A DNA stretch of 64,000 nt from Aporrectodea caliginosa (GCA_020284085.1 JACEVL010000099.1:75001-139000); one strand, 5' to 3'. Shown: positions 1 through 11,779, counted from the stretch's first letter. Translations and numbers: made by a program. Notes: a model not told the origin generated them from the letters alone.

Positions 1-46
1 AGTAGTTATAAGAGTGTCAGGTAGAAGTGACACTCTTATAACTACT
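1..46. repeat. Perfect 19-bp inverted repeat (hairpin) at the window edge
   Basis: Bases 1-19 (AGTAGTTATAAGAGTGTCA) are the exact reverse complement of 28-46, with an 8-base loop. The structure may extend left of the window, so it could be the end of a foldback element. Confidence 0.85.
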
Positions 47-183
47 CACAGTCTATCTTTCGTTGTAAGAGTCGCTGTCATCCTGTGACGTCATCATTGT
101 CTTGTCGCATCTGGTAATGCATAGTTCACGATCTGTTGCAAATGTCTAAGTGTTTATATGCAAAGGATTGCCCAGTCAAGTTC

Positions 184-290
184 TTTCGTAATCGTAATAG
201 TAAACTTCCATTTCTTAAGGGCTACGTAAAACTATACAAGCGTATAGAGCACCAGCTTATTCACGAGCGCTGCGTCGAGTCAGAGGGGTT
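184..290 (-). repeat. Dispersed 3'-end repeat with (ATTACG)n tail, family D
   Basis: Read on the - strand it gives GTGAATAAGCTGGTGCTC ... GCCCTTAAG ... ATTACGATTACGAA. The same sequence order occurs at 1900-1985, 10667-10765 (reverse) and 22310-22395. It probably represents the 3' terminus of a LINE or SINE family. Confidence 0.6.
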
Positions 291-329
291 GTCCTGAGAT
301 ACCAGATTTTGTAGAGTCATTCAAGAATA

Positions 330-625
330 AAAACTAAGAAGAACGTATACTTAGGCTAGTCCTGAATTGCAGCCATGGGCACAAAGTTCTAACGACTTCA
401 TGTTCTTAGCCTCGGCATATGAGGGCGGATGGCCAGTCCTCTCCCTTGCCGTCTGATCTTCCCACAAACAGTGTGCTGTCAGTATTCTCGTTATAATTGA
501 ATTGGCTAAGGCTGTAGGTGGAGCAGAAATCTCGAACCAAATTTCTGCCTCGGCGGGGATTTGAACCCCAATCTCTCATTCGACAGTGTAGCATACTAAC
601 CACTACACTATCGAGCACCCCAGAT
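330..625 (-). mobile_element. tRNA-derived SINE, family B
   Basis: On the - strand the head reads GATAGTGTAGTGGTTAGTAT (A-box region) and GGGGTTCAAATCCCCG (B-box region), then a body shared with 62390-62670 (GCAGAAATTTGGTTCGA, TTTCTGCTCCA, CCTCATATGCCGAGG, CATGGCTGC) and a TTCTTCTT tail. The tRNA-like part is too degenerate downstream to be a functional tRNA gene. Confidence 0.75.
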
Positions 626-659
626 ACAAAATTGACAGCGAAATAATACAGAAGCAAAC

Positions 660-1050
660 AAGTTTACCAACGAAATATCTTATGAACAAAACCAACCAAC
701 CAAAAAACTTCGGAATAAAACCAGCCAACCAACTGACCTGGAAACAGTAAAGCGATGTAACGAAATAACCTGGGAACAAATATCCAGCCAATCAAATAAC
801 CTGGGAACAAATATCCAGCCAATCAAATAACCTGGGAACAAATATCCAGCCAATCAAATGACCTAGAAACAAATATCCAGCCAATCAAATAACCTAGGAA
901 CAAATATCCAGCCAATCAAATGACCTAGAAACAAAATCCAGCCACCCAATTGACCTGGAAACAATAAAACGATGATACGAAATAACCTGGGAACAAAATA
1001 TCCAGCCAATCAAATGACCTAGGAACAAAAATCCAGCCAGCCAAACGACC
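660..1050. repeat. 31-bp minisatellite
   Basis: The unit contains AACCTGGGAACAAATATCCA and GCCAATCAA, with period 31 and about ten imperfect copies. Copies toward both ends are more diverged (ACCTAGAAAC, ACCTGGAAAC variants). Confidence 0.85.
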
Positions 1051-1639
1051 GACCGAATATCCTTAGCCGTGTGAATCATTCGTCTGCCATCTAACGGTCG
1101 GTCGGTCGGTCGGTCGCTCGGTCAGGCGCTGGTCTCCCTTCCTTCCCCTCGACCCATCTGGTTCGTCGGTCGGCCAGAGGCCCGCCATAAACAGGTCATA
1201 ACTCAGACCCGGAAGTCGCCTGCTGACCCAGCCGGGCAGACGACACAACGCAGAATTATGGGAAGTCGCGAGAAAAAACACCATATTGTCCACTGCCTTG
1301 GCGGACCAGCGGACGGAGAGACAGACGGACGGACGGACGGATGGGGTTGACCTTGGTGGACCGCTCGCCCGGCCGCCCGCCCGCCCCGCTCGAGGTCGGC
1401 CACGGCTGGACGGTTGCCGCAGTCTGTCTCGACGACTCTAGACGGTCGCTTGACCTGTCTTGCTGCCGTGATTATGTAGCTCTGTTCTGCCATTAAGCAG
1501 AACACGTAGGCCATACACAGGCGGCTTTTCATTTGGAAAATGCGTCTCTTTTTCAGCGGAGTAGTAGGCGCAGTAAGAGCGGCAGAGCCCTTTAGCATGG
1601 GCGCCCGCACGTAGGCACAGGATGGGGCATAGTCCCGTC

Positions 1640-1760
1640 CCCGAATTCACCATTTTCAGAGACATTTGTCTCATCCTCGAATTCGCCATTTTGAGGGCAT
1701 TTCTCCCATCCCCGAATTCACTGTTTTGAGGGCATTTCACCCATTCTCGAATTCACCGAC
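1640..1760. repeat. 35-bp minisatellite, ~3.5 copies
   Basis: CGAATTC recurs at 1642, 1678, 1713 and 1748, with CCATTTTGAGGGCATTTC between copies. Confidence 0.8.
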
Positions 1761-1899
1761 AATTGCTGTATATATGACGTGTCCCAGTTTTCATGTTCCC
1801 CTCCTGCCAAAATTTCTGCGTGCCTTCTACCTCTACCTACGTTTTCGGTCTGTTTGGCGAACAGACTTGGAATTTCATTTGGTATCTCTGGACCCCTTA

Positions 1900-1985
1900 G
1901 ACATGACGCAGCTCTCGTGAATAAGCTGGTGCCCTTCGCATAGCATTTAGGTAGCGCTTAAGAAGTCTGGGCTTACGATTACGAG
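1900..1985 (+). repeat. Dispersed 3'-end repeat, family D
   Basis: CTCGTGAATAAGCTGGTGCC, GTAGCGCTTAAGAAG and TTACGATTACGA match the other three family D copies. Confidence 0.6.
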
Positions 1986-2212
1986 CAGTTGGTGGTTTTG
2001 GCGACAGTGCAGTTGTACTCTGTGAAGAACATGATGCTTTTGCATTTGGCACCTGCGCAACGGAAATTGCCCAGTACAATTTATCGCCCCAGACTTTTCA
2101 GTTATTGTATAAGATTACTCCAGACTTTTCAGTAACGGGTCTAGTCTTGTATTGTATATATGGTATTGTATCGGATTGCATTTCATATATGCATGTAACG
2201 AGATACAACATC

Positions 2213-2580
2213 AGATAGACAAAGAGGCAGATAAACAAACACGCAGATAGACAAACAGGCAGACAGACAAACAGACAGACAGACAAACAGACAGGTAGAC
2301 AAACAGACAGACAAACTAGCAGACAGCCGGGTTGCAAACAAACAAACCGAAACATAAATAGAGACAGATTGAAAGGTACTCAGACAGATCTATAGACAGA
2401 CCGGAATTTAGACAGACACAGAGAGAGACAGACAGATGATGCAATGTAGAAACGAGGCAGACAGACAGACAAATACAGACAGACACACGGACAGACAAAT
2501 TCAGATAGAGAGACAGACACAGACACAAAAAGACAACACAGATACAGACAGAGAGACAGACAGCCAGACATACAGACCTC
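2213..2580. repeat. (CAGA)n-rich microsatellite
   Basis: Interrupted CAGACAGA tract with CAAA and GAGA variants. Confidence 0.9.
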
Positions 2581-2885
2581 CATGCAGACGAACAGATAGA
2601 TGATGCTCTTTAGAGAGCGTGAATGGCGTTGATGAAAGTTGTCAGTTTATTGCGCGGCGTCGATTCGTCCGCCGCTCGTCGTCAGATGAAAGGATTTTTC
2701 GACGGACGAAGACGGATCCGACGGACGGCCTTCGGTCGGTCGGTCGGTCGGTCGCATCGCCCTCCGCTGAGGATGGCGTCGTTCCTCTGGCCAAGGACAA
2801 CGCCATCTGACGACGAAAGGAGAGGACGAGCAAAGGAGAAGGTTTAGAGACGGATAACAGGAGGAAGGATAGGAGATATGGAGAG

Positions 2886-3260
2886 GGAAGGTAGGAAGGA
2901 AGGAAGGAAGGAAGGAAGGAAGGAAGGAAGGAAGGAAGGAAGGAAGGAAGGAAGGGATAAGGGAGGAAGGAAGGAAGGGATAAGGAAGGAAGGAAGGAAG
3001 GAAGGAAGGAAGGAAGGGATAAGGAAGGAAGGAAGGATGGAAGGAAGGAAGGAAGGAAGGAAGAAAGGAAAGAAGGAAAGAAGGAAGAAAGGACGGAAGG
3101 AAGGAAGGAAAGAAGGAAAGAAGGAAGAAAGGACGGAAGGAAGGAAGGAAAGAAGGAAGGAAGGAAAGGATGCAGGAGGAAAGATAGGAGATATGCAGAA
3201 GGAAGGAAGGGATGAAGAAGGAAGGATAGGAGATATTCAGAAGGACGGATTATAGCCTTG
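2886..3260. repeat. (GGAA)n purine tract
   Basis: About 290 bases of GGAAGGAA with GATAAG and AAAG interruptions, then diverging into purine-rich sequence (up to about 3600). The opposite strand reads through as long Pro/Ser/Phe/Leu frames that are not genes. Confidence 0.9.
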
Positions 3261-3916
3261 GAAAATGAAGGGTAAAAGATATGGAAAAGGAAGGGTAAAA
3301 GATATGGAAAAGGAAGGGTAAGAGAAGTGCAGAGAATGATAGAAAGTACGCAGGAGAAGTAAAGAGAGAAGAAGAAAGCAGAGGATATTGGATGGAAGAG
3401 ATACGAGTTAGGACAAAGAGAAATGAGATGATGTGACAATGGAAAACGACAAAGAGGATGTTGCTTTTTTTCCCCCTTCTCCTCATCCGCTTCCTTCCAA
3501 AAGAAGAAGAGTATGAAGGATTGGGAAGAGTGAGGAGAACAGAAAAGTAGAGGAGAAAAAGGGGGTGATGACAAGGAGAATTAGAGTAAGCCTACGAGAG
3601 GGTGAAGAAGAAGAAGCTTGAGGAGACAGAGGAGTCGAAAGGATAGAGGATGGCCGGATAAAGATACAGCGGAGAAGAGAGGAAGAGGATGGCGATGGAA
3701 GAATATAAAGAATTGCTCGAGGAGGAGGAGATGGAAGAGGAGGAAGCGGCGTGAGGGAGGGAGGGATGGAAGGAGAGGTGGAGCAGGAAGCGAGGAGCGA
3801 TGTTCAACCAGAGGACGCGAAGTCTACTGCAGCGGGACAAATCGACAGCATAGCCTAGATTCCGGTCAGAGAAATCAATAGACGGTCTACGACGGCTGAG
3901 TCGTCTACGTCGAAGG

Positions 3917-3921
3917 CGAGC

Positions 3922-3968
<47 letters not shown>

Positions 3969-4205
3969 TGCAGGCAGACAGCCAATAGGACAGACAGACA
4001 GATAGATATGGAGATGGAGATAGATATAGACAGACAGACAGACAGATAGAGATGGAAATGAAGATGGAGACAGGGAGACAGAGATATAGAGAGACAGAGA
4101 CAAAGACAGACAGACAGAGATGGAGATGGAGATATAGAGAGACAGAGACAGCCAGACAATCAGACAGACAGAGAGAGATACAGAGAGAAAAAGACAGACA
4201 AATGG
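3917..4205. repeat. (CAGA)n microsatellite
   Basis: CAGACAGA with GATAGA and GATGGA variants. It ends near an AT-rich stretch without genes (4205-5216). Confidence 0.9.
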
Positions 4206-5216
4206 ACAGAGAACGAAAGAGGATAGGAATAACCAAACCAGAATGTACTGAAAAAGATTTTCCTTGCACTATCCTTTCAGTTATGGTGGTAGCGGTGTTA
4301 CGTGGCTGAGCGTAGGCTTAACTTCGGCTAAGTATATTTAGGCGTGGATTTAATCACGCAGAGACACACGAGACGCTTCACTTGACGAAATTCTTATAGA
4401 CAGACGAGAAATATATGTATATACATGGCGTATTTACAGAACAGTAATTATCAGAGTCAGGTTGTCGTTTTAGAGGTCCGCACTCGCATCCCTCCGATCC
4501 TGCTCCCTTGGCCCTCTCCTTGACCCTCCTTTTTCGCTCTCTTCGCTCCCTCGAGAATCCCTCTCTCTCCAATCTGCCTGCCGAATTCTTTTCCTTCCGC
4601 TTTTTCCTGTCTTCCCTATCGCCACCGCCTGTCAATCAACGCTTTCGCCCCCCAACCGCGCCCTGCAGTCCGTTCCCTCTTGCCTTGCTCTGCTATCTGC
4701 CTTCTCTCTCCTTCACCCTTTGACAGGCGTGGCCTTCGCCTCCGCTCCCCTACGTATGTCGTCAGCTGTCGGCTGTCAATCATTTTCTTATACTTGCTAC
4801 AATCTTAAACATTCATAATGGCAACTTTATATAAAATCTAAACTAACATATAATTATATACTAATATTAATATAGTCTTGGCCGATCTCACTACAACTCT
4901 CCACTTCACAAGCTGATGGTTCCAGGTTGAGCATCGGCAAGTAAAGAAGGCTTTGGTTGTGTTCTTAGTTCTAAATGTTTCTATACTAAATTACAAAAGC
5001 ACAAACGACGTCGTGGTATTTTTTCGAATTGTTCGTGAATCGTGACGTCATCAGGCTGGTAACGACAAGTCTCTAAGTGTCTAATCTAGAAAATAAAGCA
5101 CATACACAACAACGGGTAGTATTCTTATAAACACACATTACTATATATAAGTCAGTGAAACATAAAACACGATAATGATATCTTTGCGATAGGTTACATG
5201 ATTTAATCTAAACATT
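4206..5216. other. Non-coding stretch
   Basis: A pyrimidine-rich block (4500-4730) and AT-rich DNA. No gene or repeat recognised. Confidence 0.4.
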
Positions 5217-6110
5217 CTAATTTGTCATGTAAGCTCTTGACAACCCATCTGCCATTGTGTTAAGTCGGCCAGGGGTAAAATGTACCTGTAGATCATACCT
5301 CTGAATGGCTAAAGCCCAGCGTGTAAGCCTCGGGTTATGGTTGGCCATTGTTTGGAGCCACCTTAAACAGTTGTGATCCGTGTATACCTGGACTTTGGCC
5401 CCATACGTATACTGTTGGAAATGAGACAGTGACCATACCACACTTAAAAGCTCCCTTTCGACTGTACTCATTTTGGCCTCCCTTGGTATTAATTTACGGC
5501 TGGCGTATCCGACGGGTCGTTCTACACCTTCTGGATCTAACTGGGCTAGTACGGATCCGAGTCCGGTTCCTGAAGCGTCGCATCTCAAAATGAACGGTTT
5601 CTTTATGTCAGGGGGTACTAGCATGCAGTCCGAAGTCAGGTCTGTCTTCAAAGCGTTAAATGATTTCTGTGCTTGGTCTGTCCATTTTACTCTGTCTGGT
5701 TGGTCTTTTCGCGTCAGTTCTGTTAACGGCGCTGCTTTAGTACCGAAATCTGGGATAAAGCGGTTATAAAAATTGCCCAGGCCTAAGAATGCCCTAACTT
5801 GTCGTTTTGTCTTTGGGACTTGGTAATTTGCAATCGCACTTATTTTTTCGGGGTCAGGTTTGACATACCCCTCCTCAATCACGTGTCCCAAGATTTTTAT
5901 GGATTTTCTCGCAAATTGACACTTTTTTAGTTTTACTGTGAGGTTCGCCTTTCGCAGTCTTTCTAAGATGTCTCGTATATGTGCCAGATGTTGCTCCCAT
6001 GATGGCGAGAAGATTATAAAATCGTCCACGTGGGCTGCTGCGTAATCTTCTGCTCCAAGTAGGATTTTATCTGCAAGGCGCTCTAATCTTTAACTAATCG
6101 AGTCCATCTC
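5217..6110 (-). mobile_element. Ty3/gypsy-type retrotransposon fragment (reverse transcriptase to RNase H)
   Basis: The - strand encodes the C-terminal half of a reverse transcriptase, beginning just before the catalytic VDD box (AHVDDFIIFSPSWEQHL). It continues through LKLKKCQF-like and GHVIEEG motifs and FLGLGNFYNRFI, then an RNase H-type domain with FILRCDASGTGLGSVLAQ, TVERELLSVVWSL and VYTDHNCLRWL. It ends ADGLSRAYMTN-stop. A TAA stop interrupts the frame about 25 codons before VDD (near 6094), and the fingers and gag parts are absent. No LTRs or integrase were seen. It is a dead fragment. Confidence 0.9.
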
Positions 6111-6589
6111 TGGGTCTAAGAACATTTTTACATTGCTTGAAAGATGCTCTTCTTTGGTGCGGTATGGTTACTGTGATTTCGTTAATGTTATGTGGTTCAT
6201 GCGATCTTATTCATTTGGGATATTAGTTTAGTTTTGTCGGATTCGTGCAATGTCATTCATGCGATGGTGATATGATGCAATTCGCATTGCATCGAACTAT
6301 CTCTATTCTTGCGGTATGTTTGATGCGATCTCATTGAAGTGATCTTATTATTCATGTTATGTAATTCATAAGATGCGATGTGTTGTGATGTGATGTATCC
6401 TATGGAAACATTTATATAGCGGCTCTTCACAGATCTTCTCAAATGTTGCATGTGACGTGTCCCTGACTCCTGTCATTGTTCCTGTCCCTCTAACCATTGT
6501 TCCTGTCCATTGTCAACGTCTATCTGACTTGCTCTTGTTCCTTTACTGCCATTTCCCTTTGACTTTTGTCACTGTTCTTGTTCCACTGA

Positions 6590-6890
6590 TTTCTGTCCTT
6601 GGCTCTCTGATTGATGTCCCTATCATTTGTCCCTGACCCTCTGATTGATGTCTCTGTCCTTTGTCCCTGTCCCTCTGATTGATGTCCCTATCACTCTGAT
6701 TGATGTCCCTATCATTTGTCCCTGTCCCTCTTATTTATATCCCTATTGTTTGTCACTGTCCCTCTCATTGATGTCCCTATCATTTGTCCCTGTCCTAATG
6801 ATGTCCCTATAAGTTGTCCCTGTCCCTAACTCCCTATGCTTGATCTCCATATAATTTGTCCCTTTCCCTCTGCAGACTGATCTCCCTGTC
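6590..6890. repeat. 34-bp minisatellite
   Basis: Units carry GATGTCCCTATCATTTGTCC followed by CTGTCCCTCTGATT, with several imperfect copies. Looser copies extend to about 6450 and 6960. Confidence 0.75.
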
Positions 6891-6959
6891 ACCGTAATTC
6901 TCCCTGTCCCTGCGTGCACTTTGTCCTTGTCCGTGTGGTGACTGTTGTCACTGTCCCTG

Positions 6960-7641
6960 CAGCGTCAAGTGGCTTCGTCCGACCGGTGCCATTTGCCGAC
7001 GACGACGACCGTCTGCCCCTTGCGAGGACGACGACGCATCGAAACGTGTCCCTGCTTATATGACGACGGCGCGTCGACGCAGAGCGAAGTGCTTTTCAGC
7101 TCCGCTGGATGCTTTTAAGCTCTTAATGCAGCTGCCGCCGCCGCCTCCGCCTCCGCCTTGGCCTCGCCCGGCACCAGCAGCTGAGCCTGGCACCAGCGCC
7201 GCTTCCAAGTCTGCGACGGTCTGCAGAGTACACAGTGAGACGGGGCCTGACGCCAGCGCATCGGGCGGGCTGCAGGGACGGGTGGATGGACGGATGGATG
7301 GATGGATGGACAGGAGGCACTGCAGCATCATCGTCAACAGCTGCTGCAGTACCAGCAGCATCGTCTGGCGCATCTGATCCATGCGGTGGTCGGCAGAGAA
7401 TCATCTGCTGCAGAGGCTGGGTGGTGGATGGCTCGTGGCATAAAAGATGCATAGCCGCCGGATGATGTTAATGTTGAGAATATAGTTCGACTGGCAGGAA
7501 CCACCACCTTGCACGGACGCATGGATACGCTCCACTCGCCCGGAAACAGCGTCCGGTTCGAGTCCCGATGATTCGATTAGCACTTGACCGTTTCCGGTGA
7601 GGAGCGCGGAGAAGGACTGACGGGCCGAGGAGCTGGCATCC
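6960..7641 (+). promoter_or_regulatory. CpG-rich stretch, candidate promoter/5' UTR of the ROCO gene
   Basis: This stretch is visibly richer in G+C and CpG than the AT-rich DNA on both sides and runs directly up to the ROCO start codon. No TATA box or initiator could be chosen with confidence. It includes short (CCG)n, (GGAT)n and GCAGCAGC-like runs that open several overlapping frames on both strands. Those frames have no recognisable domains. The role is inferred from position and composition only. Confidence 0.35.
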
Positions 7642-8082
7642 ATGTCGCAGACGTCCGATGCTACCACGATGACGTTCCGCCACATGAAGATCTGGAAGCG
7701 ACTCAACGGAAGCGGAAATGAGTCAGTCTTCCGGAGTCCTAGTTCCGATTCCGGATATTCGGACGCACAGATGTTCCAGACAACTGGAGCTGGGAAGAAC
7801 GCTAAGCATCTTCCCTCAGGGCGATCGCAACAGCAGCAGCAGCAGCTTAAGCAGGGTGGGGGCCGCGGAGGGGGTACGGCGGGTGGTGAGGGTGTGGAGG
7901 AGGTCCGGAGGGTGGGTTCGGAGATGAGCGATGGTGCTAATAAGCGGAATTTGTTTGGTTGTTGTTCGTCGCAGGAGATGCTTAATTTTGAGACGGTTCT
8001 TGGGTTTGTACGAAGGAAGGACGCCAACCGGATACAACACGCTCTGAGGGACTCACACTTCGACATAGACACTCAGGATGCG
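7642..8082 (+). CDS. ROCO gene exon 1: N-terminus and start of first ankyrin repeat (147 aa)
   Basis: The exon opens at ATG 7642, the first ATG after an in-frame TGA at 7618-7620, and ends with GCG at the consensus donor GTGAGT (8083). The first ~100 residues are low complexity: a Ser-rich part with SDSGYSD, a six-glutamine run and a Gly-rich stretch. From about residue 112 the sequence becomes ordered (EMLNFETVLGFVRRKDANRI), which looks like the helices of an ankyrin repeat. It ends IDTQDA, where the next exon supplies EGRTALHHA, the usual ankyrin loop and first helix. That continuity supports the splice. The donor runs straight into a (TCTC/TGTC) microsatellite. The N-terminal disordered part could be a poorly conserved lead or could begin further upstream in another exon. 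Confidence 0.75.
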
Positions 8083-8097
8083 GTGAGTCACTCGTAC

Positions 8098-8570
8098 TCA
8101 TACTCTCTGTCTCTCCCTCTGCCTCTCTGTCGGTCTGTCTGTCTCTTTTTGACTCTCTCTCTCTCTCTCTGTCTCTCTCTCTGTCTCTCTCTCTGTCTCT
8201 CGCTCTCTGTCTCTCTCTCTCTGTCTCTCTGCGTTTCTCTGTCTATCTGTCTGTCTCTTTCTCTTTCTCTCTCTCTTTCTCTCTCTCTCTTTCTGTCTGT
8301 CTCTCTGTCTGCCTGTCTCTCTCTCCTCTCTCTCTCTCTCTGTCTGTCTGTCTCTCTGTCTGTCTGTCTCTCTCTGTCTGTCTGTCTGTCTCTCTTTCTC
8401 TCTCACTCTCTGCACATCTCTGTGTCTCTCTTCTGTCGCTGTGTGTGTATCTACAGTGTATCTGTCTCTATCTGTTTCTGTTTCTGTCTCTCTGTTTCTC
8501 TGTGTCTCTATGTTTCTCTCTATATATCTTCCTCTTTATGTCTTTGCTTCTCTGTTGCTGTATCTCTCTG
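8098..8570. repeat. (TCTC)/(TGTC)n pyrimidine tract
   Basis: It begins 15 bases after the ROCO exon 1 donor. Mixed CTCT and CTGT units. Reading frames here are repeat translations. Confidence 0.9.
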
Positions 8571-8789
8571 AAATTTAGATTCTACTATAATCTAATGAGA
8601 TCTAATAGTACATTATATCATATTATTCTACTCTGTCTATTCTAATCTTCGCAAGAATCTATTCTAACTTAGTGTAACAAAATCTAAAATATGACCTACA
8701 TGTAATTTAATCTAATGGAAATCAATCTACACTAATCATCTCTATAACAAAATCAATCGATGTCACTTGTGTGTGAATTGTAAGTTCAA

Positions 8790-8985
8790 AATCCCTACTC
8801 AGTAACCGTCTCAGTGGAGTCTCGAACTCCTATAGGGCAAATTCTAACCAATCAGCTACCGTCTTCCGCCTATTATATCATGATACCTGTGGTAGTGCCA
8901 GTCCCAAGCCTGGAGAAAGGAGGAGGACGACACTAATCATCTTTGTTATGACACAATGTCGTTAAACAGCAACCAAGTGTGCCTT
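8790..8985 (+). repeat. Dispersed SINE-like repeat, family C
   Basis: The 3' half (GTGCCAGTCCCAAGCCTGGA, GAAAGGAGGAGGACGACACT, TTGTTATGACACAATGTCGT) matches 44310-44390 and, reversed, 57370-57430. It lies in ROCO intron 1. Confidence 0.6.
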
Positions 8986-9179
8986 GACACCAGACACCTT
9001 AGGTTTCTGAGCACGACACTAGTGTCAAAAGAACTCAACTGAGCAAAGTTCATTGTTCAGCAACAGTTTAAGGACAATGCAAACAATAATAGCTTAAGCC
9101 TATCATTGGGCACCAAAAGTAAAGATCCAAAGGAACCGAGTGAGAACGCTCCTCAGAGTAGTACTATTTACAGATTTAG

Positions 9180-9403
9180 TGTCGAATGCTTAGCGTGCTG
9201 GACTGTTAATCGAGAGGTCAAGGTTCAACTTCCAGCCAGGGTTACAGTTTTTTCAGTTTTCTGCTCCAACTGCACCTCTAGCCAACTGTGCTATTGTGGG
9301 TACAGTAGCCATACATGTTAATTAAAGTTAATTAAAGCTACTTAAAGTTTTTTGCGCTTCATAACCACGGCCTGCTCAGGGTTAGCTTAAGGGATTGCTC
9401 TCG
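9180..9403 (+). mobile_element. tRNA-derived SINE, family B, feeding into (TTC)n
   Basis: The head TGCTTAGCGTGCTGGACTG and AAGGTTCAACTTCC resemble A and B boxes. The 3' part (CTTCATAACCACGGCCTGC, GCTTAAGGGATTGCTC) matches the 3' part of the 62390-62670 copy. The SINE's short TTC tail continues directly into the (TTC)n array at 9404. The middle is diverged. Confidence 0.6.
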
Positions 9404-9466
9404 TTCTTCTTCTTCTTCTTCTTCTTCTTCTTCTTCTTCTTCTTCTTCTTCTTCTTCTTCTTCTTC

Positions 9467-9523
<57 letters not shown>

Positions 9524-9602
9524 ACTCCTCCTCCTCCTCCTCCTCCTCCTCCTCCTCCTCCTCCTCCTCCTCCTCCTCCTCCTCTCTTCTTTTTTTTTTT
9601 TT
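9404..9602. repeat. (TTC)n, (CTC)n and T-run
   Basis: About 118 bases of TTC, then about 60 bases of CTC/TCC, then 15 or so T. It continues the tail of the SINE at 9180-9403. Confidence 0.9.
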
Positions 9603-10410
9603 CTTCCTCCTAGCATTTTTCTTCCTTACATTCTCATTCTGCTTCACAATTTTTGCTGACTTCAGTTTCTTCTTCGCATCCTTCTTTTTCGCATTCTTCC
9701 TCTTCATGTTCTTCTTTTTCTTCACAATCTTCTTTTTTATCGCATACTTCTTTGCATCTTCTTCGAATTGCTCACAGTTTTTTCTTCGCACTCTTCTTTT
9801 GTTTAACTTTTTCTTCTTGGCATTTCTCTTTTTGACAGTCTTTGTCTTTTTGTTTTCTTCGCATTCTTCTGTGCTTTTTTCTTCTTATGCTCCTTCATAT
9901 TTTTCGCATTCTTCGAATTCTCCTTCTTCGTGTTCTTTTTCATATTCTTCCTTTTCATGCATTCTTCTTAGCGTTCTTCGCAGTTTTCATCCTTATCTTC
10001 GCATTCTTCGGCTTCCTCGCATTATTCACATTCTTGTCCGCATTCTGCTTCACTTTCTTCTTCTCGCATTCTTCGCAAAATTCGTCTTCGCATTTCTCTT
10101 CTTCTTCTGAGTCTACTTCTATGCATTCCTCTTCTGTGCATTCTTCCCATTCCCGTTTGTTATTGTTCTTCCCATTCGCTTTGTTAATTGTTCTTGCCAC
10201 TCCCTTTGTTATTGTTCTTCCCATTCGCTTTGTTAATTGTTCTTGCCACTCCCTTTGTTATTGTTCTTCCCATTCGCTTTGTTAATTGTTCTTGCCATTC
10301 CCTTTGTTATTGTTCTTCCCATTCGCTTTGTTATTGTTCTTCCCATTCCTTTGTTATTGTTCTTCCCATTCGCTTTGTTATTGTTCTTGCCATTCCTCTT
10401 CGCATTCTTC
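9603..10410. repeat. TTCTTCGCATT-rich degenerate tract and 49-bp minisatellite
   Basis: It is almost all T and C with regularly recurring CGCATTCTTC. From about 10150 it becomes a tandem 49-base unit (CCCATTCGCTTTGTTAATTG ... CTTTGTTATTGTTCTT), about five copies. No gene. Confidence 0.75.
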
Positions 10411-10666
10411 TGCTTAAGTTGCCTGATCCTCCAGCCGTGATGTCATGCCACTCGCTGGTCAACAGATTAGGTCAAGAGAGCCAAGGCCAAGGCCATTAAC
10501 CGTTTCTGATCGATCGAGAATCAATATTGAAGGAAGTGGGTCTGTACGCTGCTCCGCCAGGCGTATTATTATTATTCTGCAGAACATTTATTGGTATTTA
10601 TGTAAGTTTCAGAATATGGGACTTTCGATGTTCTCTGTTTTACTAAATTTCATCACTTCCTTACAG

Positions 10667-10765
10667 TCGTAATCGTAATCTCGATATTTCTGTAGCGCCC
10701 AAAAGAAAGCTTAGTCGCAGGAACCAGCTTATTCAAAAGCACTCAGTCGAAACAAAATTGGTAGG
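10667..10765 (-). repeat. Dispersed 3'-end repeat, family D
   Basis: On the - strand it gives GAATAAGCTGGTTCCTGCGA, GGGCGCTACAGAAATATCGA and GATTACGATTACGA, close to the 22310-22395 copy. Confidence 0.6.
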
Positions 10766-11090
10766 AAGGTAAGGTCATTTTCAAGATCTACGGTCAGGCA
10801 GACTGTCAGACGGCCACGGTAGGTAGTGTTTAGAAGTGTAGCAACTAGGGAGAGAGGTAAGGGAAGAAGAGGAATCGGGATAATTATGATTTGTGGGTGA
10901 GTTGGGTTTTCAGGTCAGAGTTCAAAGGTCGGAGTTCAAAGGTCAGAGGTCAAAGGTCAGAGGTCAGAGGTTTCGGATCATCGTCGTAATATATAAAATA
11001 AGCAAAATTTATAATAAGTGATGAATAGATAAATAACACTTTGTCTTAGGCTTCCCGGTCTTGCAAAATGCATTGCCCGACATTCAAGAC

Positions 11091-11345
11091 TTGCAAAGAT
11101 CAGACTTGCAGAGCTCAGGATAAAATCTTGTACAGAGAATACAGAATATTCGTAATTGATATGTTCTAACTCATTCAGTGCAAAATAGTTATAATCTGAC
11201 CGGTTTATGTGTGTATACAGGCGCATTGAGTACATTCTGGAGGGGGACAAAAAAATTAATTCAAACAAGTTTGACTCAAGTTATATTAAACATGGCAGGA
11301 ATATTATTGTCTTTATAAATCAGCTTTATAAAACGTCATTGGAAG
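11091..11345 (+). repeat. ~255-bp dispersed repeat, copy 1
   Basis: It is clearly homologous to 14441-14695 in the same orientation. Shared blocks include AGATCAGACTTGCA, TAAAATCTTGTA, CTAACTCATTCAGTGCAAAA and AAGTTATATTAAACATGGCA. There is no coding potential and no terminal repeats. Both copies lie in ROCO intron 1. Confidence 0.8.
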
Positions 11346-11779
11346 TTGGAACCTGCCGAAGGGCAGAGAACCTAAAGAAGAAAATCAGCTTATAATATCA
11401 ACTTCTGTCGCCAACATGTTTTTATGTCACTTACTTTCTTGTGCCCAATATAGTTTCCCTCTGTCCTAAGCGTTTCCATGTGACACTGACAGATATATAC
11501 TTCCCAGTAACCTGTCTATTTCCCTGTGACCTAACATTGACCTCTGTCACGACTTAATTTGACTGTGCTTGTTCTGTAAACCCACCACACCATAGCAACT
11601 CAACGAACTGCCCTTGACTACTTAATGTCTAACCACTCTCGTTTTGTTTGTCTCTTTCCAAATATAGTTCATCACAAGTAGCCGACGTATTATTACATCG
11701 CGTACGCAGATAGTATGCAAGATAGGCATTAATCTCCAAGAGCCATAAACCGAGTAGCCGACTGACAGACCTGTCTATA

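Noticed and set aside
7060..7377. 105-codon frame with a polyproline run before the ROCO start
   Set aside because: It arises from (CCG)/(GGAT) simple sequence, with overlapping frames on both strands and no domain.
7545..7585. B-box-like GGTTCGAGTCCC just upstream of ROCO exon 1
   Set aside because: No matching A box or SINE body was found. Isolated motif in the presumed 5' UTR.
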